From assembly GCA_029007985.1 (NCBI GenBank), contig JAQXIW010000031.1, forward strand, positions 1 through 64,000: DNA of 64,000 nucleotides, read 5' to 3'. Source of the DNA: Oscillospiraceae bacterium. Its GTDB lineage: Bacteria > Bacillota > Clostridia > Oscillospirales > Ruminococcaceae. Position 1 is the stretch's first letter; the number at the start of each line of letters is the position of its first letter. Position numbers and translations under genes: made by a program. The notes under the pieces were generated by a model. That model saw only the letters and a program-made list of their open reading frames with translations. It did no database searches and was not told the origin of the DNA. Positions 46,555 to 56,518 of this stretch are shown here, in pieces.

Positions 46555-47313
46555 ATGAATTACACAAGCGAGATACTCTACACCCACAACAAAGACGAAA
46601 AAATATTCGGCGTGATGTACAAACCGTCGGGAGAAAACAAAAAATACCCGGTGTGCGTGCTCGGCCACGGCTTTAACGGCAAAAAAGACGAAATGAAACC
46701 CTATGCAGAATACCTGGCTCGGCATGGGATATGCGCATACTACATTGATTTCAGGGGCGGCTGCGAAACATCGAGAAGCGACGGTGACACGCTGAAAATG
46801 TCCATCGTCACCGAGGCGGAGGACTTCGTATGCGTCGTTGACGAAATATCAAAACTGGATTACATCGACGAAAACAACATTTTTCTTTCCGGCGTAAGTC
46901 AGGGCGGCATAGTCACATCGGTGGCGGCGGCTAAAATCCCGGATAAAATCAGGGGAATAGTGCCGATGTACCCGGGCTATATGATACCTGAAATGTTCAG
47001 AAGACAGTACCCGGACAGAGACGCAATAGGCGAAAAGCAATTTCACTTTGTTATGGAAATCGGCAGAATATATTTCGAGCACGCTTGGGCAATGGATGTT
47101 TACAAAGAAATCTCCGCTTACGAAGGGCCTGTGCTGATTTTGTGCGGCGACAAAGACGAGTTTGTTTCGATAGAGGACTGTGAAAGAGCCGTTGCGGTTT
47201 ATAAAAATGCCCGGCTCCATGTATACCCGGGCCAGCCTCACGGCTTTACAGGCGAATATTTCACAAAATCCTGTGAAGAGCTGACGGCTTTTATAAAGGA
47301 GAACTGCGTTTAA
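46555..47313 (+). CDS. Alpha/beta hydrolase (serine aminopeptidase-like)
   Basis: VLGHGFNGKKDEM; FLSGVSQGGIVTSVAA; ILCGDKDEFVSIEDCE. Confidence 0.88.
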   Translation: MNYTSEILYTHNKDEKIFGVMYKPSGENKKYPVCVLGHGFNGKKDEMKPYAEYLARHGICAYYIDFRGGCETSRSDGDTLKMSIVTEAEDFVCVVDEISKLDYIDENNIFLSGVSQGGIVTSVAAAKIPDKIRGIVPMYPGYMIPEMFRRQYPDRDAIGEKQFHFVMEIGRIYFEHAWAMDVYKEISAYEGPVLILCGDKDEFVSIEDCERAVAVYKNARLHVYPGQPHGFTGEYFTKSCEELTAFIKENCV

Positions 47314-47416
47314 CCGATAAATTTTTCCCTTGCTTTTTTCAATATTGCAAAACAAACAAAAAAATAAGGGACTTCGCTTCCCTAATTCGGATTTAATTTT
47401 ATGACAGACAACATAT

Positions 47417-47533
47417 AATAAACATTAAAATAATAAATGTTTATTAAAAATTATTAAATACCATTTATTAAATAATAATAATCATATTGCTAAAATTTAC
47501 AAATTTTTGTATTTTTTTGGCAATATGATTATT
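47417..47533. promoter_or_regulatory. Two inverted repeats upstream of the molybdopterin oxidoreductase operon
   Basis: AATAAACATT (47417-47426)/AATGTTTATT (47436-47445); AATAATCATATTGC (47477-47490)/GCAATATGATTATT (47520-47533), both perfect. Confidence 0.6.
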
Positions 47534-47607
47534 TTTTCTTGTATATCAGAGTGAAATATATTAGAATATTCATAAAAAGGTCGTAAATTTATAAAAAGAG
47601 GTATGTA

Positions 47608-49731
47608 ATGAACGAATACGATGCGATTAAAGCAAAAATTCCTGGCGAAGAAACAGGTATTGAAATCAAACATTCGATATGCGCGATTTGTTCGCCTGCG
47701 CCGCACTGCGGCCTCACATGTTATGTAAAGGACGGCGAGCTGATTAAGGTCGACGGCTGGAAAGAACATCCCGACTCAAAGGGCGGTATGTGTACAAAAG
47801 GTCGCTCCAACAGGGAATGGCTGTACAGAAAAGACAGAATACTCTATCCGCTGAAAAGAGTGGGCGAAAGAGGCGAGGGAAAGTTTGAAAGAATATCCTG
47901 GGAGGAGGCCTACGATATAATCGCCGAAAAATTGAACGGCGTCAAAGCCGAATACGGTGCTGACAAGGTGGCGTTTTACTCCGGATACAACAAATGGTAC
48001 AGAAGTATGCTGGCAAGATTTGCCCATTCGTTTGGCTCGCAGTCCTACGGCACGGAACATTCCTCATGTTTTGCGTCGGGGCTTATGGCCTGGCAATGCG
48101 CCACTGGTATGGAAATGGGTATGAATCTGGGAGCAAAATTGGTAATAGGCTGGGCCTGCAACGGCTACTATTCAATGTATAAATTGCCGATGGGCATTGA
48201 AATGCTGAAAAAATACGGAATGAAATACATTGTTATCGACCCGAAAATCACCCCGGCGTCCGCAAGATTTGCCGATTTGCATCTGCGCCCTCGTCTGGGT
48301 ACCGACGGCGCTCTTGCGCTCACAATGGCAAACACCCTTATTCAAAACGGCTGGATTGACAGAGAGTACATTTCAAAATATGTACACGGTTTTGAAGAAT
48401 ATCGGGAGAGTGTAAAGGACTACACGCTTGAAAAGGGCGAAGAGCTGACAGGCGTGCCGGCTCGGGATATTATGAAGGCTGTGGAAATGATAAGAGACGC
48501 CCGGTCTGTTTCTATTACCGAATCCTCCGCCCCGTTGGCACATCACCACAACGGCATGCAAAACTATCGTTGTATTATGTCTTTGCTGGCTATCACCGGC
48601 AATATTGACACGAAAGGCGGTCAGTCGCCGAGTGAATCATCCTTTGCCGAAAGAAGCACGGGCTATATGACCGGCGAGCCGAAATTTATGGCGGAAACCT
48701 ATCCTCATAATGCGGCAAAAGCCGTCGGCGCCGATGTGCACCCGCTTTGGTATGCGCTCAGACACGATATGCAGGCAAACGATTTGGCTGACAACATTCT
48801 TGCACAGGACGGCAATTCAATAAAGGCTCTCTACGCCCACGGCATGAACTACCGTATGTTTGCCGAGGACAAAAGATGGCTTGAAGCCTTCAAAAAGCTG
48901 GATTTCTTTGTGGATGTCGATTTGTTCATGACGGACTCGGCAAAGTGGGCTGATATTGTATTGCCGTGTTGTACTTCGCTTGAAAGAAGCGAATTCAAGG
49001 GCTATCCGGGTATGTATATAATGTACACCCACCCTGTCGTGCAGCCTCTCGGCGAGTCAAAGCGAGATGTGGATATTATCACCGAACTTGCCAACGCGAT
49101 GGAAATAGACGATGAGCTGCTGTGCTCCGGCTATGAGAACTGCGTAAAATATATGTTTAAGGACATACCGGTAGACCTTGACGATGTCATGCGGAGAGAC
49201 GGCGAGGTAATTAAAATTGAGGGCATTGCCCCATACGAAACCGGCACTATGCTGAAAAACGGCTGGCCTACCACCACCGGCAAAATTGAGCTCAAAAACG
49301 AGATTATAGCCGCTCATCCGGAATGGGGGCTGGACGCTTTGCCGACCTATGTGCCGCCGATAAATCCAAACCCGGAAAAATATCCGCTTTTGCTGTGCTC
49401 CGGGGCGAGAAAACCTAATATGCTTCATTCAAGACTGCACGATTCACCGTGGGAAAGAAGCCTGACGGGCGACCCGGTTTTGGAAATAAACAGCGTCGAC
49501 GGCAAGAGACTCGGCATTGAGTCGGGCGACGAAGTGGAACTGACTACATCCATAGGCTCTCTTGTATTCAAAGCGGAGCTCACCGGCACAGTCATGGAGG
49601 GTCAGGTCAATGTTTACCACGGGTACAGAGAAAAAGATATTAACAGCATTATTCCGTACAAAGAGCTTGCCGACCCGTATTCCGGCTACCCGGCGTACAG
49701 AGAAGCATATTGCAGCGTAAGGAAGGTGTGA
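47608..49731 (+). CDS. Molybdopterin-dependent oxidoreductase (DMSO reductase superfamily) catalytic subunit
   Basis: 707 aa; Cys motif CAICSPAPHCGLTC...GGMCTKG; DKVAFYSGYNKWYRSMLARFAHSFGSQ; GHxG/C-terminal MoCo domain LEINSVDGKRLGIESGDEVEL. Confidence 0.92.
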   Translation: MNEYDAIKAKIPGEETGIEIKHSICAICSPAPHCGLTCYVKDGELIKVDGWKEHPDSKGGMCTKGRSNREWLYRKDRILYPLKRVGERGEGKFERISWEEAYDIIAEKLNGVKAEYGADKVAFYSGYNKWYRSMLARFAHSFGSQSYGTEHSSCFASGLMAWQCATGMEMGMNLGAKLVIGWACNGYYSMYKLPMGIEMLKKYGMKYIVIDPKITPASARFADLHLRPRLGTDGALALTMANTLIQNGWIDREYISKYVHGFEEYRESVKDYTLEKGEELTGVPARDIMKAVEMIRDARSVSITESSAPLAHHHNGMQNYRCIMSLLAITGNIDTKGGQSPSESSFAERSTGYMTGEPKFMAETYPHNAAKAVGADVHPLWYALRHDMQANDLADNILAQDGNSIKALYAHGMNYRMFAEDKRWLEAFKKLDFFVDVDLFMTDSAKWADIVLPCCTSLERSEFKGYPGMYIMYTHPVVQPLGESKRDVDIITELANAMEIDDELLCSGYENCVKYMFKDIPVDLDDVMRRDGEVIKIEGIAPYETGTMLKNGWPTTTGKIELKNEIIAAHPEWGLDALPTYVPPINPNPEKYPLLLCSGARKPNMLHSRLHDSPWERSLTGDPVLEINSVDGKRLGIESGDEVELTTSIGSLVFKAELTGTVMEGQVNVYHGYREKDINSIIPYKELADPYSGYPAYREAYCSVRKV

Positions 49732-49734
49732 ACT

Positions 49735-50247
49735 ATGGCAAAGAAAATAGAACTTGATATTTCCAGGTGCTGTGCTTGCGGCGCCTGTACAATCGCCTGT
49801 CTTGACCAGAACGACATCGACCTTTCAAGCGGAATAAGGCCTTTCAGGTCGGTTTTCACCCAAGAGCCCAATCTCGACGGCAATGTGCAATACTATTCCA
49901 TAGCATGTATGCATTGCACCGACGCGCCGTGCGTTCGGGCTTGTCCTTCGGGATGCCTCTACAAAGACAGCGCGACCGGTCTGACTCTCTACAACAACAC
50001 ATATTGCATAGGCTGTCATTCCTGCGCTATGGCTTGTCCTTTCGGTGCGCCTACATTCGCCCGGGATAACAAAATGCGCAAATGCGACGGTTGTATTGAC
50101 CGACTCAAAGCGGGCTTGGAGCCGGCATGTGTTTCGGCGTGCTATTTTAAGGCTCTGTATGTTGTAGACACAGAGGAAGAGAACGGTATTTCGGCGGAAA
50201 ATTCGCTTATTGCCATGTGCGAAGAGCTCGTCAAAAGTCAAAAATAA
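49735..50247 (+). CDS. 4Fe-4S dicluster ferredoxin-type electron transfer subunit (DmsB-like)
   Basis: CCACGACTIACLDQND; CMHCTDAPCVRACPSG; CIGCHSCAMACPFGAP; four Cys clusters; 3 nt after the upstream stop. Confidence 0.93.
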   Translation: MAKKIELDISRCCACGACTIACLDQNDIDLSSGIRPFRSVFTQEPNLDGNVQYYSIACMHCTDAPCVRACPSGCLYKDSATGLTLYNNTYCIGCHSCAMACPFGAPTFARDNKMRKCDGCIDRLKAGLEPACVSACYFKALYVVDTEEENGISAENSLIAMCEELVKSQK

Positions 50248-50327
50248 ATTATAATATCCTATTAAATATCCGGCTTTCGATTGAAAAGCCGGATATATTT
50301 TTGTATTATGTTTTTGGAGGTAATACG

Positions 50328-51098
50328 ATGAAAAAGAAAATATTTGCAATTTTTCTCGCTTTGCGGTCATTGACATTGTTTGTGCGGTGCTCAAAAAAGG
50401 CCCCCGAAAAAGGGATTTTTCTGAAAGTGAACGGCGACGGCGTGTACAGAATATCAATAGGCACGGATTCTTTTGAATCAAATATTATAAACGCCGACAG
50501 CTCTGTGATAAAAAAGGGTGAACAGATAGAGCTTGTTGCCGACACATCGGAAATTTTGAAAGATTCTGCGAAAACAGAATATGCCGTATCGGTTTACGAT
50601 ACAAACGACGACTTGATTTGTAAAAAATACTTTGTTCTTACAAAAGACGATGCACTTGTCATTCACGAATTAAACGGCGACGAACTGAGCGGAGGAAAGG
50701 AATCCGATAAAAACGGTGAGTTGACGGTGAACTGCGTTTTCCTTGACGACAGTGAGAAATCAGAGGCCGTGCTGTCAAAGGCCGTTATTCTCAACGAAAA
50801 CAACGAAGATTATTCACAATGCGTATGCGTCAACATCAGCCAAAAGGTTAAAACCTTTGAATACTATTCGCTCGTGTGCGATGTTGAAGACAACGGGGAT
50901 ATTAAAGTAATCGAAAAAACACTTTTAGCGGCGGCGAAAAAAGTCCCGCAGATGAAAAATGTGGTTTTCTACGGAGAATTGGGCGAAACTCTGCCGACAA
51001 AAGGATTTTCCTTTACAACTGCCGACGGAAATACCCACAACTATTATGTAATGCTTTCCGGCAAAGACGGCAGCGCAGTCTTAACAGAATATAAATAA
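50328..51098 (+). CDS. Putative secreted/lipoprotein of unknown function
   Basis: MKKKIFAIFLALRSLTLFVRCSKKAPEKG: signal-like N-terminus; TTTTTGGAGG RBS. Confidence 0.65.
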   Translation: MKKKIFAIFLALRSLTLFVRCSKKAPEKGIFLKVNGDGVYRISIGTDSFESNIINADSSVIKKGEQIELVADTSEILKDSAKTEYAVSVYDTNDDLICKKYFVLTKDDALVIHELNGDELSGGKESDKNGELTVNCVFLDDSEKSEAVLSKAVILNENNEDYSQCVCVNISQKVKTFEYYSLVCDVEDNGDIKVIEKTLLAAAKKVPQMKNVVFYGELGETLPTKGFSFTTADGNTHNYYVMLSGKDGSAVLTEYK

Positions 51099-51257
51099 AC
51101 AGCAAAAAGCCACCGATTTCGGCGGCTTTGCTTTATGACACAAAAACAGCGCAAAAGATTACTGTCTTTTACGCTGTATTTTAATTATCGTCGGATAAAT
51201 ACTATTTATCCACATTATTAGACGATGAAAACGGTCGGTTTTGCAATGCGAAAAGCC

Positions 51258-52637
51258 TTACTTTGAAAGTGAAAGCTTAACATCGCCGTTTTCCGAATAT
51301 TCAACAACATCCTTGTCGAGCATAAGGTCGGAAATGGATTCGAGATATTCAGGGATAGATGCAAAGAGAGGTTTGTAGTTGGCAATAATGCTCTTTGCCT
51401 TTGCCGCGTCATCAGAGAGAAGCTTATCCGCAACAAGAAGCTGTGCCTTTATCGAGTTGATAAGCAGTCTTTCAGGCTCCGGCAGATAGTAGTCGATACC
51501 GTGGCCCGTACCTATTGCGCCGCCCGCCTGGAACTGAACGCCCGGCATAACGCATGTTACATCGCCGAAGTCGGACGAGCCCGTAGACCAGCTTGTGTAA
51601 TCAAATCTGACTCTGTCTTTGCCCACCAGTTCTTCACAGCACTCCTGAACAAGCTCCATGTACTCTTTGTCGTGTACCTCAGGTGAATAGCCCGGCTTGT
51701 CGTCGATGTGCAATTCACATCCGATAGCCGCCGCAGCACCGGCGAGGGCACGGTTAAACTTTTTGTTTTCGCGCTTCATGGCCTCGATAGTCTTGCCTCT
51801 GACATAGCTCTCGATAACCATTTCGTCAGGAATGATGTTTACGGCACAGTTTACGCCCTTCATAATCGGGTGGAATCTGACCGTGTCTTTTTCTTGCAAT
51901 GTTTCTCTTAAATCGTTACATGCCTGTAAACCGAGCATTGCGGCGTACTGGGCGTTTACGCCGAGATGCGGTGCGCCGCCGGCGTGTGAAGACTTGCCCT
52001 TGTATGTGATGACCTTTGACATACAGCCGTTGTTGCCGTAGCCGCATGTAAAATCGAGCTTGTCGCCCATATTCGATGAGTGAACCATAAGAGAAATATC
52101 TACATCATCGAAATAACCTCTGTGCAAAAACTCAACCTTGCCGCCCATGTAGCTGACAACGCCGTCTTTAATGAGCTGTGAACGGTAAGCAAGCTGAATC
52201 ATCTCTTCGGCAGGTACCAGCATAAGTCTGATTTTGCCGGACAGACCTTCCAAAATAGCCGGCTCATTTTTCAGAGCAGCGGCGATCCCCAGCATTGTGG
52301 CAGCCTGTGCGCAGTGGCCGCAGGAATGGCACATACCGTTGACGGATTCAGGGTGGTTTGCGATGTCGAGAGCGTCGAGCTCGCCCATAATACAGAGAGT
52401 CGGGCCCTCTTTACCTGTGTCAATATCCGTGTAGAAGCCCGGAATCTTGCCGTATCTTTCGTCTTGGTCGGCTCTGACGAGCTTATAGCCCATTTCCTCG
52501 AATTTCTCAATGAGATATTCGTTTGCCTCCCATTCGGTGTAGCCTACCTGTGGGTGTTTCCAGATGTAGTCCATTGCCCGTGCAGACAGTTCTCTTACAG
52601 ACTCCGCCGCCTTGATAATCAATTCTTTCTTTGACAT
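51258..52637 (-). CDS. M20 family amidohydrolase (AbgB/aminobenzoyl-glutamate hydrolase-like)
   Basis: IWKHPQVGYTEWEANEYL; CHSCGHCAQAATMLGIA; STGSSDFGDVTCVMPGVQF. Confidence 0.9.
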   Translation of the reverse strand: MSKKELIIKAAESVRELSARAMDYIWKHPQVGYTEWEANEYLIEKFEEMGYKLVRADQDERYGKIPGFYTDIDTGKEGPTLCIMGELDALDIANHPESVNGMCHSCGHCAQAATMLGIAAALKNEPAILEGLSGKIRLMLVPAEEMIQLAYRSQLIKDGVVSYMGGKVEFLHRGYFDDVDISLMVHSSNMGDKLDFTCGYGNNGCMSKVITYKGKSSHAGGAPHLGVNAQYAAMLGLQACNDLRETLQEKDTVRFHPIMKGVNCAVNIIPDEMVIESYVRGKTIEAMKRENKKFNRALAGAAAAIGCELHIDDKPGYSPEVHDKEYMELVQECCEELVGKDRVRFDYTSWSTGSSDFGDVTCVMPGVQFQAGGAIGTGHGIDYYLPEPERLLINSIKAQLLVADKLLSDDAAKAKSIIANYKPLFASIPEYLESISDLMLDKDVVEYSENGDVKLSLSK

Positions 52638-52831
52638 TTTGTTTACCTCTTTCTGTGTAATACAGTTGTTATATTAAGTATAACATATAATGTTTATATA
52701 TAATAGAGTTATTTGGAGAAATATATTGATTTTGGAAAATATAACAATATAACTTTGACTTTCCGTCATAACGGCAATTAAGAAAACAAAGTAAAAATCC
52801 TCTCTTGCGAGAGGATTTTACAGGGGTAATA

Positions 52832-54223
52832 TCAGAATTCTTCAGGTTTCATCGGTGCAGAGTAGACATCTTCGTATGCCGGGATGTCAAGTGAGTGGAA
52901 TTCTTCCCACATCTTTGCGATTGTCTCTTCATCTCCGAAGAGGTCGAGAGCGCCCTGGGCAAGTACCTTACCGGCTCTTACAGCGCCTTTCATACCGACC
53001 TGTGTGCCGGAACAAGCTGTAACTGTCCAGTGGTGGCCCGGCAAGCCTTTGATTTCGCCGCCGCCGTGTACATGGGCAGTCGGGCAGAAATAAGACATAT
53101 CCGAAGCGTCTGTGGCGGTGAGCTCTTTCATGAGGCCTTCGTATGTCTTCTTTGCGGAAGGGAGAAGATCTTCCGGGTCTTCAGGGGCGTTTTCGGCGCC
53201 GAAATAGTTTTTGTACAAATCCTTTGCCCATTGGATTTCTTCTTCGGTGTATTCGATGTCAGGCACTTTCAAAGACGCCTCATAGAGCTTCTTTGAAAGA
53301 GTGTCGTTTGTATAGAAATAAGGGATAAGGAAGATTACACCGTAGTCAAGTTCTGTTTCTGTCTGCATAGCGGCGCCCTGTGCGCAAAGAACAACTCTTC
53401 TGAGCAGGTCCTTTGTAGTCTCGGTAGAGGCGGAGCGCAGGAAGTATTTGACGGAAGCAAAGTCAGGGACGATGTTAGGTGCCATACCGCCGTTTGTGAT
53501 CTGATAGTGGTAGATGCAGTCTTTTGTGACATGCTCTCTCAAAAATTCAGCACCCATGTTCATGAGCTGAACCGCGTCGAGCGATGAACGGCCGGCCCAA
53601 GGTCTTGTGGCATGGGCTGTCTTGCCGTGGAATTCAAAGTTGACGCCCATCATACACAGGCCGTGCTGAGGCTCTGTGTTAAATTCAGCCGAGCCCGGAT
53701 GCCACATGATACATGCGTCGCAGTCGCTCCACATGCCGTCAAATGCGAGCAGCGATTTGCCGCGGCCGACTTCTTCGCCCGGGGCTTCTACAAGCTTGAG
53801 AGTGCCTTTTACGCCCTCTTTTTCCATGGCGTATCTGAGAGCACAGGCGGCGCCCATACAGGAGCCGGCAATCAGGTTGTGGCCGCAGCCGTGTCCGGCG
53901 CCTTCGATTTCATCTTTGTAAGGCGAATCCGACTGACCCAAACCCGGCAGAGCGTCCAGCTCGCCGACGATGGCGATAACCGGTTTGCCCTCGCCGTATG
54001 TGGCGAAAACGGTGTTAGGATTGTCGCTCGGCTTAATACCCTGACCTGCTCTCATAAGCATTGCGTCCGGGAAACCGTGTGTTTTTGCAAATTCGGCGGC
54101 TCTCTTTGCGGCGTATCCGTTTTTCAGACCTGTTTCAGGATGTGCCCAGATATCGTGCATCATCTCGTCAAGTTCTGCTTCGTAGAGGTCGTACCATTCT
54201 TTGATCCATTTGTTAAGACTCAT
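52832..54223 (-). CDS. M20 family amidohydrolase (AbgA/AbgB-like)
   Basis: DIWAHPETGLKNGYAAKRAAEF; IEGAGHGCGHNLIAGSCMGAA; FHGKTAHATRPWAGRSSLDAVQLM. Confidence 0.9.
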   Translation of the reverse strand: MSLNKWIKEWYDLYEAELDEMMHDIWAHPETGLKNGYAAKRAAEFAKTHGFPDAMLMRAGQGIKPSDNPNTVFATYGEGKPVIAIVGELDALPGLGQSDSPYKDEIEGAGHGCGHNLIAGSCMGAACALRYAMEKEGVKGTLKLVEAPGEEVGRGKSLLAFDGMWSDCDACIMWHPGSAEFNTEPQHGLCMMGVNFEFHGKTAHATRPWAGRSSLDAVQLMNMGAEFLREHVTKDCIYHYQITNGGMAPNIVPDFASVKYFLRSASTETTKDLLRRVVLCAQGAAMQTETELDYGVIFLIPYFYTNDTLSKKLYEASLKVPDIEYTEEEIQWAKDLYKNYFGAENAPEDPEDLLPSAKKTYEGLMKELTATDASDMSYFCPTAHVHGGGEIKGLPGHHWTVTACSGTQVGMKGAVRAGKVLAQGALDLFGDEETIAKMWEEFHSLDIPAYEDVYSAPMKPEEF

Positions 54224-54442
54224 TTTATAATTCTCCTTTTCCCTTATCGGTTTGTTGTAATGCTAAGTCTATTATATGTGTAAGTTGAACAAATTACAAT
54301 AAAAAATCTTAGTGTCACTCTAAAGTCAAATATTGAATAACAGCAATTCGGATAGAATTAACCGTACGACCTTTCAAAAATTCACTATGAAAAACTCTAA
54401 AACGGTGCTATAATTTTATATATCAATCAGAGGTCGGTATAT

Positions 54443-54769
54443 ATGATAGACATCAGGAATTTTTATTTTTACACAAACAGCAAGGACGGAATAGGCAATT
54501 CATTTTTGGGCAGCCACAGAGGAATGAGATTTGCCGTCGAGCCGAAAAAGGGCGAAGAAAAAAACTATTTTGCGGTTGATATATGGCCGGAGCCGTGGGC
54601 GAGAGAAATAACCCCGGATGACAGACACATAAAAGCCGAATTTGATTTAACGCCCGACGGCTTTGACCGGGTGAAGAACTTTTTGGAAAAGACATACTCG
54701 GACAATGAGACCGAATATAAAGAGGCCGCCTCAATGGGATTTTCCGAGGCACTGAAAAACCGCAAATAA
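54443..54769 (+). CDS. Hypothetical protein
   Basis: 108 aa MIDIRNFYFYTNSKDGIGNSFLGSHRGMRFAVEPKKGEEKNYFAVDIWPEPWA. Confidence 0.65.
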   Translation: MIDIRNFYFYTNSKDGIGNSFLGSHRGMRFAVEPKKGEEKNYFAVDIWPEPWAREITPDDRHIKAEFDLTPDGFDRVKNFLEKTYSDNETEYKEAASMGFSEALKNRK

Positions 54770-54884
54770 AATAAAAGGCAGAGTTTTGACAAGACCGGGG
54801 CGCTATGAGCCCGCGGCTGTCAATTTCTCCGCCGTATTTTTTTCACAAAAAAGGCTGTCGTGCTGACAGCCTTTAATTTTTTGA

Positions 54885-56081
54885 TTATCTGAAGATTGTC
54901 GGAGCAACAAGACCTGCAAATGCAACGGATGCGATTGTAACAGTTGTGAAACCGCCGACAAGCATCTTAGGCAGCAAGTAGCCTCTGATCTTTTCTCTTT
55001 CTTCATCTGAGCATTCCAAAGCTCTGCAAACATCGTCTGTAACGATCTGTGTTGACGGATAGCCAAGCATAGCGCAAGCGCCGATAGCAAAGCCGAGAGG
55101 TGCTTCGTAGTGGAATACAAATTTACCGACAAGCATACCGCCGATACCGATTGAAACGATACCGAAGATAAGCATAGCAGCGATAGGGATAAGCATAGCT
55201 TTGAGAGATTCCGGTGTGAGAGCACCCATAGAGTTAGCTGTGAGTGAGAACAGAGAAATCATAACGAAGCCGTAAGCGTTAGCTTTTGTGAGGTGCTGTT
55301 TGTCAAGGAAGCCGAGCTCTGTGAATACAACACCGGCGATGAGGTAAGCAATGTTGGCGTTGAGAGTGCCTTTTGTAAGACCGGAAACAACGTTAGCAAC
55401 AACTGCAACAGCAGCAATTCTCATAAGTGAGAAGAAGTATGACTGAATCTTTGCAGGGAAGCCCTTGATAACTCTGATGTTGATGTTGATGTTTGAAGAA
55501 CCGCCGAGATGGTCGAGGTCTGCCTTTTCCTTGATAAGCTTATTGCCGACCATTCTGAGACATGCTGCAGCACAAGGCATAGCGACAAGACCCTGGAGAG
55601 AAACCAGAAGCATGGCGTAAGCGCCGAGTTCAGGTCTGCCTGCTTCAACACAAGCTTCCTGAGCGATAACACCGGCTATTGTACCGCCGGAAATAGGACA
55701 TGCACCTACAAGTGCATATTCTCTGCCGAGAAGGGCGCAACCGATTGTGTATGCAAAAATTGCAAGTGTTACGAAACCTGACAGAGCTGTAAGAATTGTT
55801 TTCCATTCCTTGAGCATGTCGTTGAGGGAAATCATTGTACCCAAGTTAACGATAAGCATCGGGATGAAAAGTTTTGAAAGCATTGCTACAAGACCTGTGT
55901 TAGCGACAGCGTCTGTCGGCATAATGCCTGTCCAGTAAAGAGCGATGAAGATGATAGCACCAACAAAGCCTGTACCGAAAATACCTTTAGTTAAGTTTGA
56001 TACGCATTCGCCAACGAAGAACACGCCACAGAAAACCATGAATGTGAAGATGGCGGATGACCATGATAAATATGCTGACAT
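54885..56081 (-). CDS. Polytopic membrane transporter, possibly Na+/glutamate-symporter-like
   Basis: 398 aa, about 10 hydrophobic segments, duplicated-looking halves; family assignment uncertain. Confidence 0.6.
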   Translation of the reverse strand: MSAYLSWSSAIFTFMVFCGVFFVGECVSNLTKGIFGTGFVGAIIFIALYWTGIMPTDAVANTGLVAMLSKLFIPMLIVNLGTMISLNDMLKEWKTILTALSGFVTLAIFAYTIGCALLGREYALVGACPISGGTIAGVIAQEACVEAGRPELGAYAMLLVSLQGLVAMPCAAACLRMVGNKLIKEKADLDHLGGSSNININIRVIKGFPAKIQSYFFSLMRIAAVAVVANVVSGLTKGTLNANIAYLIAGVVFTELGFLDKQHLTKANAYGFVMISLFSLTANSMGALTPESLKAMLIPIAAMLIFGIVSIGIGGMLVGKFVFHYEAPLGFAIGACAMLGYPSTQIVTDDVCRALECSDEEREKIRGYLLPKMLVGGFTTVTIASVAFAGLVAPTIFR

Positions 56082-56518
56082 ATTTTATCTCCTCTCTGAT
56101 GAATAAAAAATGTAATTCTTATTATACACGGAAAAGAGTAAAAATCAATATCAAACATTAGAGTGGGTATAAAATTTTTGATGAAAATAGTAAAAAATAA
56201 GGCAAAATCAGGGTGAAAAAGTATACAAAAATACATAATTTGTATACTGTTTTTCCTGTAATAAATCTTATTTTTTATACATAATTCTAAAACAATGGCG
56301 GTAAACAGCAAAGTGATTGTCAATTTGCACAAATTTTAACAAATTGTTAAAAATTTTGATAAATTTTGAATTTTTGTAAAAAAAAGGGCAAAAAATGCCG
56401 TTTTTCAAGATTTTAATAAGTCTTAAACAGCCAAAAAGTCTTTTTTACATCTATTATTGACCTTATAATTGATATGGTGTTATAATTTTAGTACAAATTA
56501 CACAGAGAGGTGAATAAC

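Noticed and set aside
53612-54283. 223-aa plus ORF opposite the M20 amidohydrolase
   Set aside because: Antisense shadow ORF, Cys-rich reverse-frame composition.
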